Of a stretch of DNA of 64,000 bases, positions 55,915 to 64,000 are shown piece by piece. The stretch is from UBA5336 sp964506685. GTDB taxonomy: Bacteria > Pseudomonadota > Alphaproteobacteria > Caulobacterales > Hyphomonadaceae. The position numbers and the translations under genes were made by a program. The notes under the pieces are model-generated. The model was given only the letters and a program-made list of their open reading frames with translations. It was not told the origin of the DNA and searched no databases. Each line of letters starts with the position of its first letter. The stretch's first letter is position 1. The stretch is from NCBI GenBank assembly GCA_964506685.1, contig CAZDMQ010000006.1:15339-79338 (forward strand). The letters are read 5' to 3'.

Positions 55915-58900
55915 ATGCACATCACCCAACTGCGTATTGCCGGTTTCAAATCCTTTGTGGATCCGCAGGACCTGCTGATCGAGCCGGGCCTGACGGGCAT
56001 CGTCGGGCCGAACGGCTGCGGCAAGTCGAACCTGCTGGAAGCGCTGCGCTGGGCCATGGGGGCGTCCTCGGCGCGGGCCATGCGTGGCGGCGAAATGGAC
56101 GACCTGATCTTCTCCGGCGCGGAGGGGCGTCCGGCGCGCGAAAGCGCAGAAGTCACGCTCGTTCTGGACAATACCAAGCGCCTTGCCCCGCCGGAATTCA
56201 ACAGCGCCGACACGCTCGAGATCGTCCGCAAGCTCAAACGCGGTGCGGGCTCCTCATACAAGCTGAACGGTCGCACGGTGCGCGGCAAGGATATCCAGCT
56301 CCTGTTCGCCGACGCCTCGACCGGGGCGAACTCGCCCGCCCTTGTCCGGCAGGGCCAGATTTCCGAGCTGATCGCCTCCAAGCCGCAGAACCGGCGCCGC
56401 ATTCTCGAAGAGGCTGCGGGGATTTCCGGCCTGAACACCCGGCGCCACGAGGCCGAACTCAAGTTGCGCGGTGCCGAGACCAATCTCGAACGCCTCTCCG
56501 AAGTCTCCGCCGAAGTCGAACGGCAACTCGAAAGTCTCCGGCGTCAGGCGCGCAAGGCCAGGAAATACAAGGAGCTCAGCGAGGAGATCGCGGCGCTCGA
56601 AGCCTTTGTGACGCACCAGAAATGGACCGCCGCCAAGGCAGAGCATGAAGACGCGCGTGCGGCGCTGGACGCTGCTCGCCTCGCCGTCGAGCAGGCCACC
56701 CGCGCGGCCGCGATTGCCGAAACCCAGCGGCTGGAAGCTGCCGACGGCATCGAGCCGCTGCGCAAGACCCTCGGCATCGCCGGAGCAAAGCTTGGGCAGG
56801 CGAGGATAGAGCTTGGCAAGCTGGAAACCCAGCGCGATACCGCTCAGGATGCCGTGAACCGGCTTGACCGTGAATTGGCTCGCCTTGGTGAGGATCTCGA
56901 ACGCGAGGCCGCTGCCCGCACCGAAGCGGAAACGGCCGCCGCCGACTCCCGGGATGCGCTCGATGCCCTGCCAACCGAGGATGCAAGCCAGGCCGAAGCC
57001 CAGGAAACCGCGGCCCGCGAAACACTTGCCGCGGCACAGTCCCGTCTCGCAGAAGCCCAGATGGCCGCAGACGAGGCCCAGTCCCGGCTTGCCGCGGCGC
57101 GCGCCCGGGAAGAGGCAGCCCGCGCCGGAGTCGAGGCGGCGCGCAAGCGGCGCGACCAGCTGGCCCGGCAGGTCGAGCAATATGCCGGTGAATTGCAGGC
57201 CCTGCCAGAACCGACGGTTCTGGCCGAGACCCTCAGCGTTGCCCAGGCCAGGGAGCAGGAGGCGAAACAGGCTGTCGAAGCCGCAGAAGCGGCGATCGAG
57301 GCGGCGGAAGCCTCGCTCGCGGCGGCACGTGAAGCCGAGATCGAAACCGAGCCCGCACGGGCCGAGGCCGAATCGGCCCTTCGCACCCTCGATGCCGAAA
57401 TCAACGGCCTCCGGCGCCTGCTGCGGCGCGCCAACGAACCGACAGCGCCGGCCGTGGTCGAACGCATGCGAACCGAACCGGGCTACGAGAAGGCCGTTGC
57501 CGCTGCGCTTGGCGATGACCTGCAGGCGCCAACGGACCGCGACGCGGCCCTGTTCTGGGCCGGCGCGGGCGAGACCGGACAAGCCCTGCCATCTGGGGTG
57601 CGCCCGCTTGCCGACTGCGTCGAAGCACCAGGCGAACTGGCGGCCCGCCTGTCACAGTGCGGCATCGTCGCCGCCGGGGATGGCCCCGGACTGGCGGCGC
57701 AGCTCGCGCCTGGCCAGCGGCTCGTCTCCATTGAGGGACACCTGTGGCGCTGGGACGGGTTTACCCGCACACCGGATGCGCCAGTGAGTGCGGCCGAGCG
57801 GCTCGAACAGCAGGCTCGCCTTGAGGCGGCCGAGGCGGAACGACCGGCCCTGGCAGCGGCAGCAGAGGCTGCCAGGGCAGCACATGCAACAGCGCGCCAG
57901 TCGCGCGCCGATGCCGAAGCCGCGCTGAAGTCGAAGCGCGCTGCGCTGCCCCCGCTCGCCCAGGCGGTCGCCGATGCGCGCCGCGCCACGAGCGCTGCCG
58001 AGCAGGCCGTCGAACGGGCCAGTCTCCGCCGTGAAACCGCAAGCGCAAATCTTGCGCGCTTCGAGGCGGAGCTGAAGACGGCAGACCAGGCCGTACTCGA
58101 CGCGATGCCTGCTGGCAGTGCGACGGCCGATCTTGACACGCTTGAACAGGCGCTTGCCGCCGCCCGCACTGCGCTGACCGGCGCGCGAGAGGCCGAGACC
58201 GAAGCGCGCGGACGGCTGACCGACCTCACGCGAAACCGCGAACAGGCGGTCAAGCGCCGCGCCGGGCTCGAACGCGATGTGGCCACCTGGCTGGAGCGCA
58301 AGCAGGCGGCCGAAGCGCGAATTGCGCAGCTTGCCGAGCGCCGGCGCGGTGCCATCCAGGAACTGGAGGCCGCCAAACGCGCCCCCGAACAGCTGAGCGG
58401 TGACATTGCATCATTGCAGTCGCGTGTTGACACGCTGGAGACCGAACGCCGGACCGCAGCCGATGCCCTGTCCGAAAAGGAGCTGGCCCAGCGGGACGCC
58501 GACTCACAGGCCCGGCAGACGGCGACCGCGGCGGCGGCGGCCCGGGAAACACTGGCCGGCGCAACAGTGAAACTGGAATCGGCGGACGCGAGGTTGCAGG
58601 ACAGCATCCTCCAAGCGCGCGAACTCTTCGAACGCCAGCCCGAAGGATTGCTCACCCTCGCCCGCGCGGGACTGGATGACGAGACGCTCGACGCGATGAG
58701 CCAGAAGGACGCCGAACAGCGCGCGCTGCTGCTGCGCCGTGACCGCGATGCGCTCGGCGGGGTCAACATGAATGCCGAGGCCGAAGCCGAAGAACTGGCC
58801 GAACGGCTTGGCGGCCAGGCCACCGAGAAGGAAGACCTCACCGCTGCCATCGCCAAGCTCCGGGAAGGCGTGGACAAGCTCAATGCCGAGGGTCGCGAAC

Positions 58901-59379
58901 GCCTGGTCGAAGCATTCGAAACCGTCAATGAGCACTTCAAGGCCCTTTTCACCGCCTTGTTCCGGGGTGGGCAGGCCGAACTCAGGCTGGTTGATGCCGA
59001 TGACCCCCTCGCCGCCGGTCTCGAAATCATGGCCCAGCCGCCCGGCAAGAAGCTCGGCACGCTCAATCTCATGTCGGGCGGCGAACAGGCGCTGACGGCT
59101 GCCGCGCTGATCTTCGCGGTCTTCCTGTCGCGGCCAGCGCCGATCTGCGTGCTCGACGAGGTCGACGCCCCGCTCGACGATGCGAATGTCGACCGCTTCT
59201 GCCGAATGCTGAACGAAATGCGCTCTCGTACCGATACCCGCTTCGTTGTCATTACCCATAATCCGGTCACCATGAGCCGCATGGACAGGCTGTTCGGTGT
59301 CACCATGCGGGAAAAGGGCGTCTCCCGGCTGGTGTCGGTCGACCTCGGTGCCGCCGAACGCATGGTTGCGGCAGAATAG
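55915..59379 (+). CDS. smc: Chromosome segregation protein SMC
   Basis: A 1154-residue condensin ATPase that compacts and segregates the chromosome. The N-terminal head has Walker A VGPNGCGKSNLLEALRWAMG, long coiled coils flank a hinge around residues 510-630 (VVERMRTEPGYEKAVAAALG), and the C-terminal head has the ABC signature LNLMSGGEQALTAAAL and Walker B PICVLDEVDAPLDDANVDRF. All ATPase motifs are intact. The coil is very Ala/Glu/Arg-rich. It is translated 14 bases after dsbA, and atpI begins 6 bases after its stop. scpA and scpB are not in the window. Confidence 0.97.
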   Translation: MHITQLRIAGFKSFVDPQDLLIEPGLTGIVGPNGCGKSNLLEALRWAMGASSARAMRGGEMDDLIFSGAEGRPARESAEVTLVLDNTKRLAPPEFNSADTLEIVRKLKRGAGSSYKLNGRTVRGKDIQLLFADASTGANSPALVRQGQISELIASKPQNRRRILEEAAGISGLNTRRHEAELKLRGAETNLERLSEVSAEVERQLESLRRQARKARKYKELSEEIAALEAFVTHQKWTAAKAEHEDARAALDAARLAVEQATRAAAIAETQRLEAADGIEPLRKTLGIAGAKLGQARIELGKLETQRDTAQDAVNRLDRELARLGEDLEREAAARTEAETAAADSRDALDALPTEDASQAEAQETAARETLAAAQSRLAEAQMAADEAQSRLAAARAREEAARAGVEAARKRRDQLARQVEQYAGELQALPEPTVLAETLSVAQAREQEAKQAVEAAEAAIEAAEASLAAAREAEIETEPARAEAESALRTLDAEINGLRRLLRRANEPTAPAVVERMRTEPGYEKAVAAALGDDLQAPTDRDAALFWAGAGETGQALPSGVRPLADCVEAPGELAARLSQCGIVAAGDGPGLAAQLAPGQRLVSIEGHLWRWDGFTRTPDAPVSAAERLEQQARLEAAEAERPALAAAAEAARAAHATARQSRADAEAALKSKRAALPPLAQAVADARRATSAAEQAVERASLRRETASANLARFEAELKTADQAVLDAMPAGSATADLDTLEQALAAARTALTGAREAETEARGRLTDLTRNREQAVKRRAGLERDVATWLERKQAAEARIAQLAERRRGAIQELEAAKRAPEQLSGDIASLQSRVDTLETERRTAADALSEKELAQRDADSQARQTATAAAAARETLAGATVKLESADARLQDSILQARELFERQPEGLLTLARAGLDDETLDAMSQKDAEQRALLLRRDRDALGGVNMNAEAEAEELAERLGGQATEKEDLTAAIAKLREGVDKLNAEGRERLVEAFETVNEHFKALFTALFRGGQAELRLVDADDPLAAGLEIMAQPPGKKLGTLNLMSGGEQALTAAALIFAVFLSRPAPICVLDEVDAPLDDANVDRFCRMLNEMRSRTDTRFVVITHNPVTMSRMDRLFGVTMREKGVSRLVSVDLGAAERMVAAE

Positions 59380-59385
59380 CGCGCC

Positions 59386-59712
59386 ATGGAGGATCCCGAG
59401 GACCTCAGGCGGCGGATCGAGGCGGCCCGGGCAACGCAGGCGCCCCCTGAAGCTCGCAAGACCGCGACAGGGACGGCATCCAACGCAGCGGCGGCCCTGG
59501 GGCACAGCGTCGGCCTTGTCGTGGCGATCTGTCTCGGGGCATGGATCGGTCTGTCCATTGACACCGCCCTCGGAACTGCGCCATTCGCCCTGCTGATCTT
59601 CTTGGTGTTCGGCGCGGCAGCCGGACTTCTGAATATTGTCCGTGCTGGCCAGAAGATGGCCGAACGGGCCGCAGGCGATCAGGACGAACAGGACGCCGAC
59701 AAGGCGCCGTAA
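59386..59712 (+). CDS. atpI: F0F1 ATP synthase assembly protein AtpI
   Basis: A 108-residue protein with two membrane helices (about 38-58 and 66-86, GLVVAICLGAWIGLSIDTAL and FALLIFLVFGAAAGLLNIV). AtpI helps assemble the c-ring and precedes atpB in most bacterial atp operons. It lies between smc and atpB, six bases after the smc stop. The N- and C-termini are highly charged. Length is typical. Confidence 0.88.
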   Translation: MEDPEDLRRRIEAARATQAPPEARKTATGTASNAAAALGHSVGLVVAICLGAWIGLSIDTALGTAPFALLIFLVFGAAAGLLNIVRAGQKMAERAAGDQDEQDADKAP

Positions 59713-59732
59713 CAGGACGAGCGGGAAGTCAC

Positions 59733-60512
59733 ATGGCTTTATTCCAGATGGCGGAAGGCGGTGGTATCGACCCGATTTCGCAATTCAACATCTACCGGCG
59801 CACGGAAGACTGGTCGATTGGCGGCTGGAATGTCGACATCACCAATGCCACCCTGTTCATGTTCCTTGCTGCCGCGCTGGTGATCGGGTTCTTCTGGATG
59901 GCATCCAATCGCGGGGCCCTCGTGCCCGACCGGCTGCAATCGGCCGGGGAGATGAGTTACGAGTTCGTCGCCAACATGATCCGCTCGACGGCCGGCGAGG
60001 ACGGATTGAAGTTCTTTCCGTTCGTGTTCACGCTCTTCTTCTTCATTCTCGCCGCCAATTACATCGGCATGTTCCCCTATGCGCACACCACCACGAGTCA
60101 CATCGTTGTCACTGGCGTGCTCGGGCTCGCCGTGTTCATCCTGGTGACGGTGATCGGCTTTGCGAAGAACGGCCTCGGTTTCCTGCGGCTGTTTGCCCCC
60201 TCGGGCGTCCCCGTCTTCGTTCTCCCGCTGCTGATCCCGATCGAGATCATCTCCTATTTCGCACGCCCCCTGACCCTGGCCTTCCGGCTGTTTGCCAACA
60301 TGCTTGCCGGGCATATCATGCTGAAACTACTGGTCAGCTTCGCCGCGATGATGGCGGGCGCCGGTTTTCTCGGCCTTCTCGGTACGGCCTTCACAATGGT
60401 GATAGCAGTCGCCATCACGGCACTGGAAATGCTGGTCGCCTTCCTCCAGGCCTACGTGTTCGCCATCCTCACCTGCGTCTACCTCTCGGACGCGCTTCAC
60501 CCCTCACACTAG
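59733..60512 (+). CDS. atpB: ATP synthase F0 subunit a
   Basis: A 259-residue polytopic subunit forming the proton half-channels. The C-terminal helices include RPLTLAFRLFANMLAGHIMLKLL, containing the essential Arg that faces the c-ring, and ALEMLVAFLQAYVFAILTCVYLSDA. It starts 20 bases after atpI. No F1 genes are nearby; in alphaproteobacteria they form a separate operon. Confidence 0.96.
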   Translation: MALFQMAEGGGIDPISQFNIYRRTEDWSIGGWNVDITNATLFMFLAAALVIGFFWMASNRGALVPDRLQSAGEMSYEFVANMIRSTAGEDGLKFFPFVFTLFFFILAANYIGMFPYAHTTTSHIVVTGVLGLAVFILVTVIGFAKNGLGFLRLFAPSGVPVFVLPLLIPIEIISYFARPLTLAFRLFANMLAGHIMLKLLVSFAAMMAGAGFLGLLGTAFTMVIAVAITALEMLVAFLQAYVFAILTCVYLSDALHPSH

Positions 60513-60640
60513 AGCCAAAGCCCCACAGCATCTGCCTGCGGCGATATTGGTTGAAAGCAGCGCTTGACCTATGCCGGCGAACAGGCTTCGAGAGGCGGGT
60601 CTGAATATTCCGAAAGCTTCCCAAACAGGAGATCGATCCC

Positions 60641-60877
60641 ATGGAAGGTGATATCGCACTTGGCATGAAATACATCGGTGCCGGCCTCGCAACGATCGGC
60701 GCCATTGGCGCTGCCATTGGCGTGGGCAATATCTTCGGCAGCTTCCTTGATGGTGCCCTGCGCAATCCATCGGCTGCAGCGGCGCAAACGGGCAACCTCT
60801 TCGTCGGCGCCGCCCTGTCCGAAGCGCTTGGCCTGTTTTCCATCGTCCTGGGCTTCCTCATCCTGTTCGCAGCTTGA
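60641..60877 (+). CDS. atpE: ATP synthase F0 subunit c
   Basis: A 78-residue hairpin protein, two helices joined by the polar loop ALRNPSAAA. The proton-binding carboxylate is the Glu in GAALSEALGLFSIVLGFLIL. AGGAG precedes ATG 60641. It is 128 bases from atpB and is followed by a stable hairpin, a layout that would allow extra translation to supply the multi-copy c-ring. No Na-specific motif is visible; proton coupling is assumed. Confidence 0.96.
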   Translation: MEGDIALGMKYIGAGLATIGAIGAAIGVGNIFGSFLDGALRNPSAAAAQTGNLFVGAALSEALGLFSIVLGFLILFAA

Positions 60878-60894
60878 GGCCCGGTGCGAGCTCC

Positions 60895-60921
60895 GGTCCC
60901 GGTGACGTTTTTGCCGGGACC
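60895..60921 (+). terminator. Stable hairpin between atpE and atpB'
   Basis: Perfect 8-base arms GGTCCCGG and CCGGGACC enclose an 11-base loop containing TTTTT, 17 bases after the atpE stop. No T-tract follows the stem, so it is not a standard terminator. It more likely stabilises the atpE mRNA 3' end or partly attenuates transcription, helping the c subunit to be made in excess of b and b'. Confidence 0.55.
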
Positions 60922-60947
60922 CGTCCACTCGACTCGGAGGCGTGACA

Positions 60948-61499
60948 ATGATCGTGGCATTGCTGGCAGAAACAGCCGGACAACACGCGGGCGACGCCGC
61001 TGCTGAGCCGGCTTTCCCTCCGTTCGATCCCTGGCACTGGCCATCCCAGGCATTCTGGCTGGTTGTGACTTTTGCCGCGCTCTACGTCATTTTGTCCCGC
61101 GCCATCCTGCCGAAATTTGCCGCCACGATCGAACGTCGCGGCAACCGGATCGCCAATGATCTCGACGAAGCGGCCAACCTGAACGAGCAGGCCGTGGAAG
61201 CGAACAAGGCCCTGGAACTGGAGCTTGCCGGTGCGCGTGCCCGGGCGCGGGCGACGGCGGCCGAGGCGCAGGCCGAGATGGAACAGGAAAGAAGCGAGGA
61301 AACCGCCCGGATCGAGGCGCGCCTCGAGCGGCAGATGGACGAGGCTACCCAGCGCATTGATGCCCTGCGCGCCGATGCCATGACCCGGGTCGAGGATGTT
61401 GCAGCAGATGCCGCACAGGCCATGACCGAACGCTTCGGTATCCGCGTCGATGCCGGCAAGGCACTTGCTGCGGTCAAGGCCGCCATGCAGGACCGCTAG
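60948..61499 (+). CDS. atpG: ATP synthase F0 subunit b'
   Basis: A 183-residue b-type peripheral stalk subunit. One membrane helix (about 32-52: AFWLVVTFAALYVILSRAILP) is followed by a long charged coiled coil that binds F1. The presence of two b-type genes (this and atpF) is normal for alphaproteobacteria. GGAGG lies 7 bases before ATG 60948; a GTG at 60942 is too close to that site to be the start. The symbol atpG is also used for the gamma subunit; here it means b'. Confidence 0.88.
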   Translation: MIVALLAETAGQHAGDAAAEPAFPPFDPWHWPSQAFWLVVTFAALYVILSRAILPKFAATIERRGNRIANDLDEAANLNEQAVEANKALELELAGARARARATAAEAQAEMEQERSEETARIEARLERQMDEATQRIDALRADAMTRVEDVAADAAQAMTERFGIRVDAGKALAAVKAAMQDR

Positions 61500-61509
61500 G
61501 AGATCCCAG

Positions 61510-62064
61510 ATGCCCCGTTCCGCCCTTCTCCTCGTTGCAACCGCGGCCGGTCTCGCACCAGCGGCACATGCGGCGACCGGTCTCGAAGCGTTTTCCGACC
61601 CGGCAAAGGCCTTTGCCCTTCTGGCCCTGATCATCTTCTTCGGCATTTGCTGGCGTGCCGGCGCCTTCCGCGTGATCGGAAAGGCGCTTGATGATCGCGG
61701 CGCCTCGATCGAAGCCCAGATCGAGGAAGCCCGCGCATTGCGGGAATCGGCAGCGAAGATGCTGGCTGACGCCAAACGGAAACAGCAGGCTGCGCAGGAC
61801 GATGCCAAGAAAATTGGCGAGCAGGCGCGCGCCGACGCCAAGGCCCTCATGGAAGCGACGCGCGCCGACCTTGAGCAACGCCTCGAACGTCGCGAAGCCA
61901 TGGCTGAAATGCGGATTGCCCGGGCCGAGGCCGAAGCGGCCGCAGACGTTCGTCGGGCGGCCGCCGATGCTGCAACAGCCGCGACGCGCAGGCTGCTGGC
62001 AGAGGAAGTTGGAGCAGACCAGTTCGCCACAGCGGCCAGCTCGATCGAGAAGGCGCTTAACTAA
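61510..62064 (+). CDS. atpF: ATP synthase F0 subunit b
   Basis: A 184-residue peripheral stalk subunit with one membrane helix (about 33-52: AFALLALIIFFGICWRAGAF) and a long coiled coil (EAQIEEARALRESAAKMLADAKRK). The N-terminus begins with a signal-like hydrophobic stretch (ALLLVATAAGLAPAAHA) ahead of the anchor. AGGAG precedes ATG 61510, which is 10 bases after atpB'. It ends the F0 cluster; a weak hairpin follows. Confidence 0.9.
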   Translation: MPRSALLLVATAAGLAPAAHAATGLEAFSDPAKAFALLALIIFFGICWRAGAFRVIGKALDDRGASIEAQIEEARALRESAAKMLADAKRKQQAAQDDAKKIGEQARADAKALMEATRADLEQRLERREAMAEMRIARAEAEAAADVRRAAADAATAATRRLLAEEVGADQFATAASSIEKALN

Positions 62065-62090
62065 CGGACGGGCCCCGACTTCGCCTGAGG

Positions 62091-62111
62091 CCCAGCCCAA
62101 GCTTTGCTGGG
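62091..62111 (+). terminator. Weak hairpin at the end of the atp cluster
   Basis: Arms CCCAGC and GCTGGG with a 9-base loop occur 27 bases after the atpF stop, followed by the weakly T-rich GATAGGTTT. A further small palindrome, GCACAG and CTGTGC, lies at 62124-62137. Together they may end transcription before the convergent gene at 62165. Confidence 0.4.
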
Positions 62112-62164
62112 GATAGGTTTCCTGCACAGTCCTGTGCGGACTGAATACTCTCACATGAAGCTGC

Positions 62165-62524
62165 TCAGGGTGTGGTGAGGTGTTCCTTGTCCCGGCCGAA
62201 TACGAGCTTCATCAGCCAGTTCGGCGCAAATCGCTCGAGCGTGGGGTAGCGCACGAGCAGCCCTTCCATCCAGCGCCGGCCCCAGACCGAGTTCCGACCC
62301 AGCAGCGACACACCCAGGAGCACGACGGGAAGGCCAATCGGCACAAACGGAAATGGAGTCAGCATCGCCAGCGGCACACCAACCATGATCAGGAAAACTC
62401 CAAGAATCGCAAGAAATTGCCGCACGATCTGGCGAAAACCATGATTGACTAGGTTCAGAGGCCTTGCCGTCTTTGTCTGTTCATCATGGGCGGAGGGCTC
62501 GTCAGGAATTTTCATCTCGTCCAT
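62165..62524 (-). CDS. Small two-helix membrane protein of unknown function
   Basis: A 119-residue protein with two hydrophobic helices (about 37-57: QFLAILGVFLIMVGVPLAML, and 60-78: FVPIGLPVVLLGVSLL) joined by a short Pro-rich turn, flanked by charged ends. It resembles small membrane proteins of unknown role that carry Pro-Gly rich turns, but I cannot name a family with confidence. AGGAG precedes ATG 62524. It is convergent with atpF and divergent from the acyltransferase. Confidence 0.7.
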   Translation of the reverse strand: MDEMKIPDEPSAHDEQTKTARPLNLVNHGFRQIVRQFLAILGVFLIMVGVPLAMLTPFPFVPIGLPVVLLGVSLLGRNSVWGRRWMEGLLVRYPTLERFAPNWLMKLVFGRDKEHLTTP

Positions 62525-62681
62525 ATGGTGCTCCTGCGGTCCTGCGCCAGTTCAATCCGCTCTTCTCTGATGCATCTGGCGGGAAAGTGGCAAGGACTGT
62601 ATGACATCATGGAATTGTGGAAATCGTTACGGCGCCCTACTCTCGACTACCCTGTCTCCAGACGCCGCGAAAGGTTGACCC

Positions 62682-63881
62682 TTGAGGCTTGAGTCCATTC
62701 AGTGCCTTCGCGCGCTCGCTGCGCTCTGCGTGCTGTTCTTCCATCTTGAATTCATCGAGCGTGAGATGATCACGACCTTCCAGGGGAGCGAGGCACCCAT
62801 GGTCGGAGGGCTGTTTCGCAACGGCTACGCAGGCGTCGACCTGTTCTTCGTGATCTCGGGCTTCATCATCGTCTACGTCACCGGCCGCGCGGCGCCGGGT
62901 GGCAAGGCTGTTGGCAGCTTCCTGTTCGCCCGGGTCGCCCGGATCTTCCCGCCCTGGTGGCTGTTTGCATCGGCCCTGGCCGTCTACCTCTGGTACGCCT
63001 ATGGAGCCCCCTGGGATGTCGAGGAGCTTGCCCGCGAGAACCGCTCGCCCATCTGGCACCTGTTTGCCTCCTACGCCTTGCTCCCCCAGGATGATTTTCC
63101 GGTGCTGGGTGTCGGCTGGACGCTGATCCATGAGATGCATTTCTATCTCGTCTTCGCGCTTCTGTTGCTTCTGCCCTTCCGGTTGCGGATTGCAGGGCTC
63201 TTAACGTGGGGAGGGGTGGTGCTCGCTGGCGGTCTTGCCGGTCTTGCAGCGCCGTTCGCAAGCAACTACCTCCTGTTGGCGTTCTCGCCCCTGACGCTCG
63301 AATTCCTCATGGGCGCCGGCGTCGCCCTTCTTGTGGTTAATGGTTATCGCTGGCGCCCGGGTTTGATCGCGATTGTCGGCATGTCCGGTTTCGGTCTCGC
63401 GCTCAACTTTCACAATCTTGACCTCGACCCTGACTGGACGCTGACCTGGGGCCGCGTCCTGTGGTTCGGCCTGCCATCTGCAGTCCTCACCTATGGGCTC
63501 GTCAGCCTTGACCTTGAGGGCCGTTTCCGTGCTCCGCCCGGCCTGCCGGCCATTGGCGACTGGTCCTATGCGCTTTACCTCAGCCACATGATCGTGCTCA
63601 GCGCAATCCACCGGGCCGCCTTCGCTGCGGCCAATCTCGGCGAGGCCTATCTCGGGGTTCCGTCCTGGGCCGCTAACCTTCTGCGCGTCGGCCTGCCCGG
63701 GCGGCTCGACAACCTCTTCCTCGTCTTTGGCGGGGTAACGGCGTGCCTGATCGTGGCCTGGCTCACCTATCGCCTGTTCGAGCGGCCGGTGCTGCGGCTG
63801 GCGAGCCGTTTGCGCGCCCGGTTGTTCCGGGGCCAGCCCAGGGGCCTCGAGCCACAGCCCATCCGCGCGATGGTCTGGTAA
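62682..63881 (+). CDS. Acyltransferase-3 family membrane protein
   Basis: A 399-residue polytopic O-acyltransferase of the OafA/ExoZ type. It starts IQCLRALAALCVLFFHLEFIER with the conserved R-x(10)-H motif, followed by NGYAGVDLFFVISGFIIVYVTG, typical of the family. About ten helices are present. Such enzymes acetylate or succinylate LPS O-antigen, exopolysaccharides or peptidoglycan. The start is TTG 62682 with AAAGG eight bases upstream. Its last 119 bases overlap the extended 3' end of the convergent aroC frame. Confidence 0.88.
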   Translation: MRLESIQCLRALAALCVLFFHLEFIEREMITTFQGSEAPMVGGLFRNGYAGVDLFFVISGFIIVYVTGRAAPGGKAVGSFLFARVARIFPPWWLFASALAVYLWYAYGAPWDVEELARENRSPIWHLFASYALLPQDDFPVLGVGWTLIHEMHFYLVFALLLLLPFRLRIAGLLTWGGVVLAGGLAGLAAPFASNYLLLAFSPLTLEFLMGAGVALLVVNGYRWRPGLIAIVGMSGFGLALNFHNLDLDPDWTLTWGRVLWFGLPSAVLTYGLVSLDLEGRFRAPPGLPAIGDWSYALYLSHMIVLSAIHRAAFAAANLGEAYLGVPSWAANLLRVGLPGRLDNLFLVFGGVTACLIVAWLTYRLFERPVLRLASRLRARLFRGQPRGLEPQPIRAMVW

Positions 63882-64000
63882 AGCGCGGGGTCGCCGGCGA
63901 GACCTCCGCGTTCTGCCCGCGGTGGCGCAGCAGGTGGTCCATGAGCACCAGGGCGAGCATGGCCTCGGCGATCGGGGTGGCGCGGATGCCAACGCAAGGG
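63763..64000 (-). CDS. aroC: Chorismate synthase, C-terminal part (partial)
   Basis: The frame enters from the right edge and reads PCVGIRATPIAEAMLALVLMD then HLLRHRGQNAEV, a clear match to the conserved C-terminus of chorismate synthase, which makes chorismate from EPSP using reduced FMN. Family members usually stop within about ten residues after RGQNAEV, but here no stop occurs until 63763, adding an Arg/Pro/Gly-rich tail of about 45 residues that overlaps the acyltransferase gene. Either a real extension or a sequence/frameshift artefact. The N-terminal bulk lies outside the window. Confidence 0.85.
   Translation of the reverse strand, partial: PCVGIRATPIAEAMLALVLMDHLLRHRGQNAEVSPATPRFTRPSRGWAVARGPWAGPGTTGRANGSPAAAPAARTGDR

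Noticed and set aside
57483..59564. A 693-codon minus-strand frame opposite smc
   Set aside because: Ser/Ala/Arg-rich translation reflects the reverse of the Ala/Glu coiled coil; smc itself is certain.

Overview
The window is GC-rich, gene-dense chromosomal DNA from an alphaproteobacterium, most likely of the Caulobacterales/Hyphomonadales/Maricaulales type. Three things point there: the order mutY-DUF721(dciA)-dsbA-smc followed by atpI-atpB-atpE-atpB'-atpF, with the F0 genes apart from F1; the divergent mutS/maeB pair; and a TipN-like polarity protein. A direct-repeat GTTC-N7-GTTC LexA box upstream of comM is also typical of the class. I found no rRNA, tRNA, IS element, prophage or CRISPR array.

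Layout. 1-3.7 kb (minus): iorA-iorB (periplasmic molybdenum hydroxylase) transcribed into fccA-fccB (flavocytochrome c), with fccB running off the left edge. 3.9-6.4 kb (plus): modABC molybdate importer, preceded by a candidate ModE box. 6.4-8.9 kb (minus): pepA-holC-ndk, divergent from lptF-lptG (LPS export, 8.9-11.2 kb). 11.3-15.4 kb (plus): a membrane protein of unknown function and a three-gene glycan O-acetylation module (SGNH-like, MBOAT, GDSL esterase). 15.5-17.5 kb: an XRE regulator, an AT-rich intergenic zone with a terminator-like hairpin, and two proteins of unknown function. 17.7-24.3 kb: katG, flavodoxin-like protein, HSD10-type SDR, DUF1232 protein, secreted nuclease, phosphopantetheinyl transferase, bolA and a J-domain protein. 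24.4-28.7 kb (minus): RND efflux pump and adaptor. 29.0-34.9 kb (minus): TipN-like protein, an unannotated 46-codon membrane ORF, etfBA, and an ICL/PEP-mutase family enzyme. 35-40.2 kb: mutS divergent from maeB. 40.2-48.3 kb (minus): rsmI-yraN-dolP-gshB-comM-histidine kinase-ampG, with an lpoA-like gene divergent. 49.7-55.1 kb: DUF697 protein, an OppA-type binding protein, a small secreted protein, mutY and dciA. 55.1-62.1 kb (plus): dsbA, smc and the F0 ATP synthase genes. 62.2-64 kb: a small membrane protein, an acyltransferase-3, and the 3' end of aroC.

How genes work together. The molybdate importer sits head-to-head with a molybdenum enzyme, whose electrons could pass to the membrane-anchored cytochrome encoded in the same operon. 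The rsmI/yraN/lpoA/dolP neighbourhood resembles the enterobacterial one and ties outer-membrane and peptidoglycan maintenance to ribosome methylation. DciA, Smc, MutY, MutS and ComM form a scattered DNA replication/repair set, and at least comM looks SOS-controlled. Most of the window is conserved core genome. The least explained parts are the 15.9-17.5 kb stretch, the 28.9-32.2 kb stretch and the iorAB-fccAB operon.
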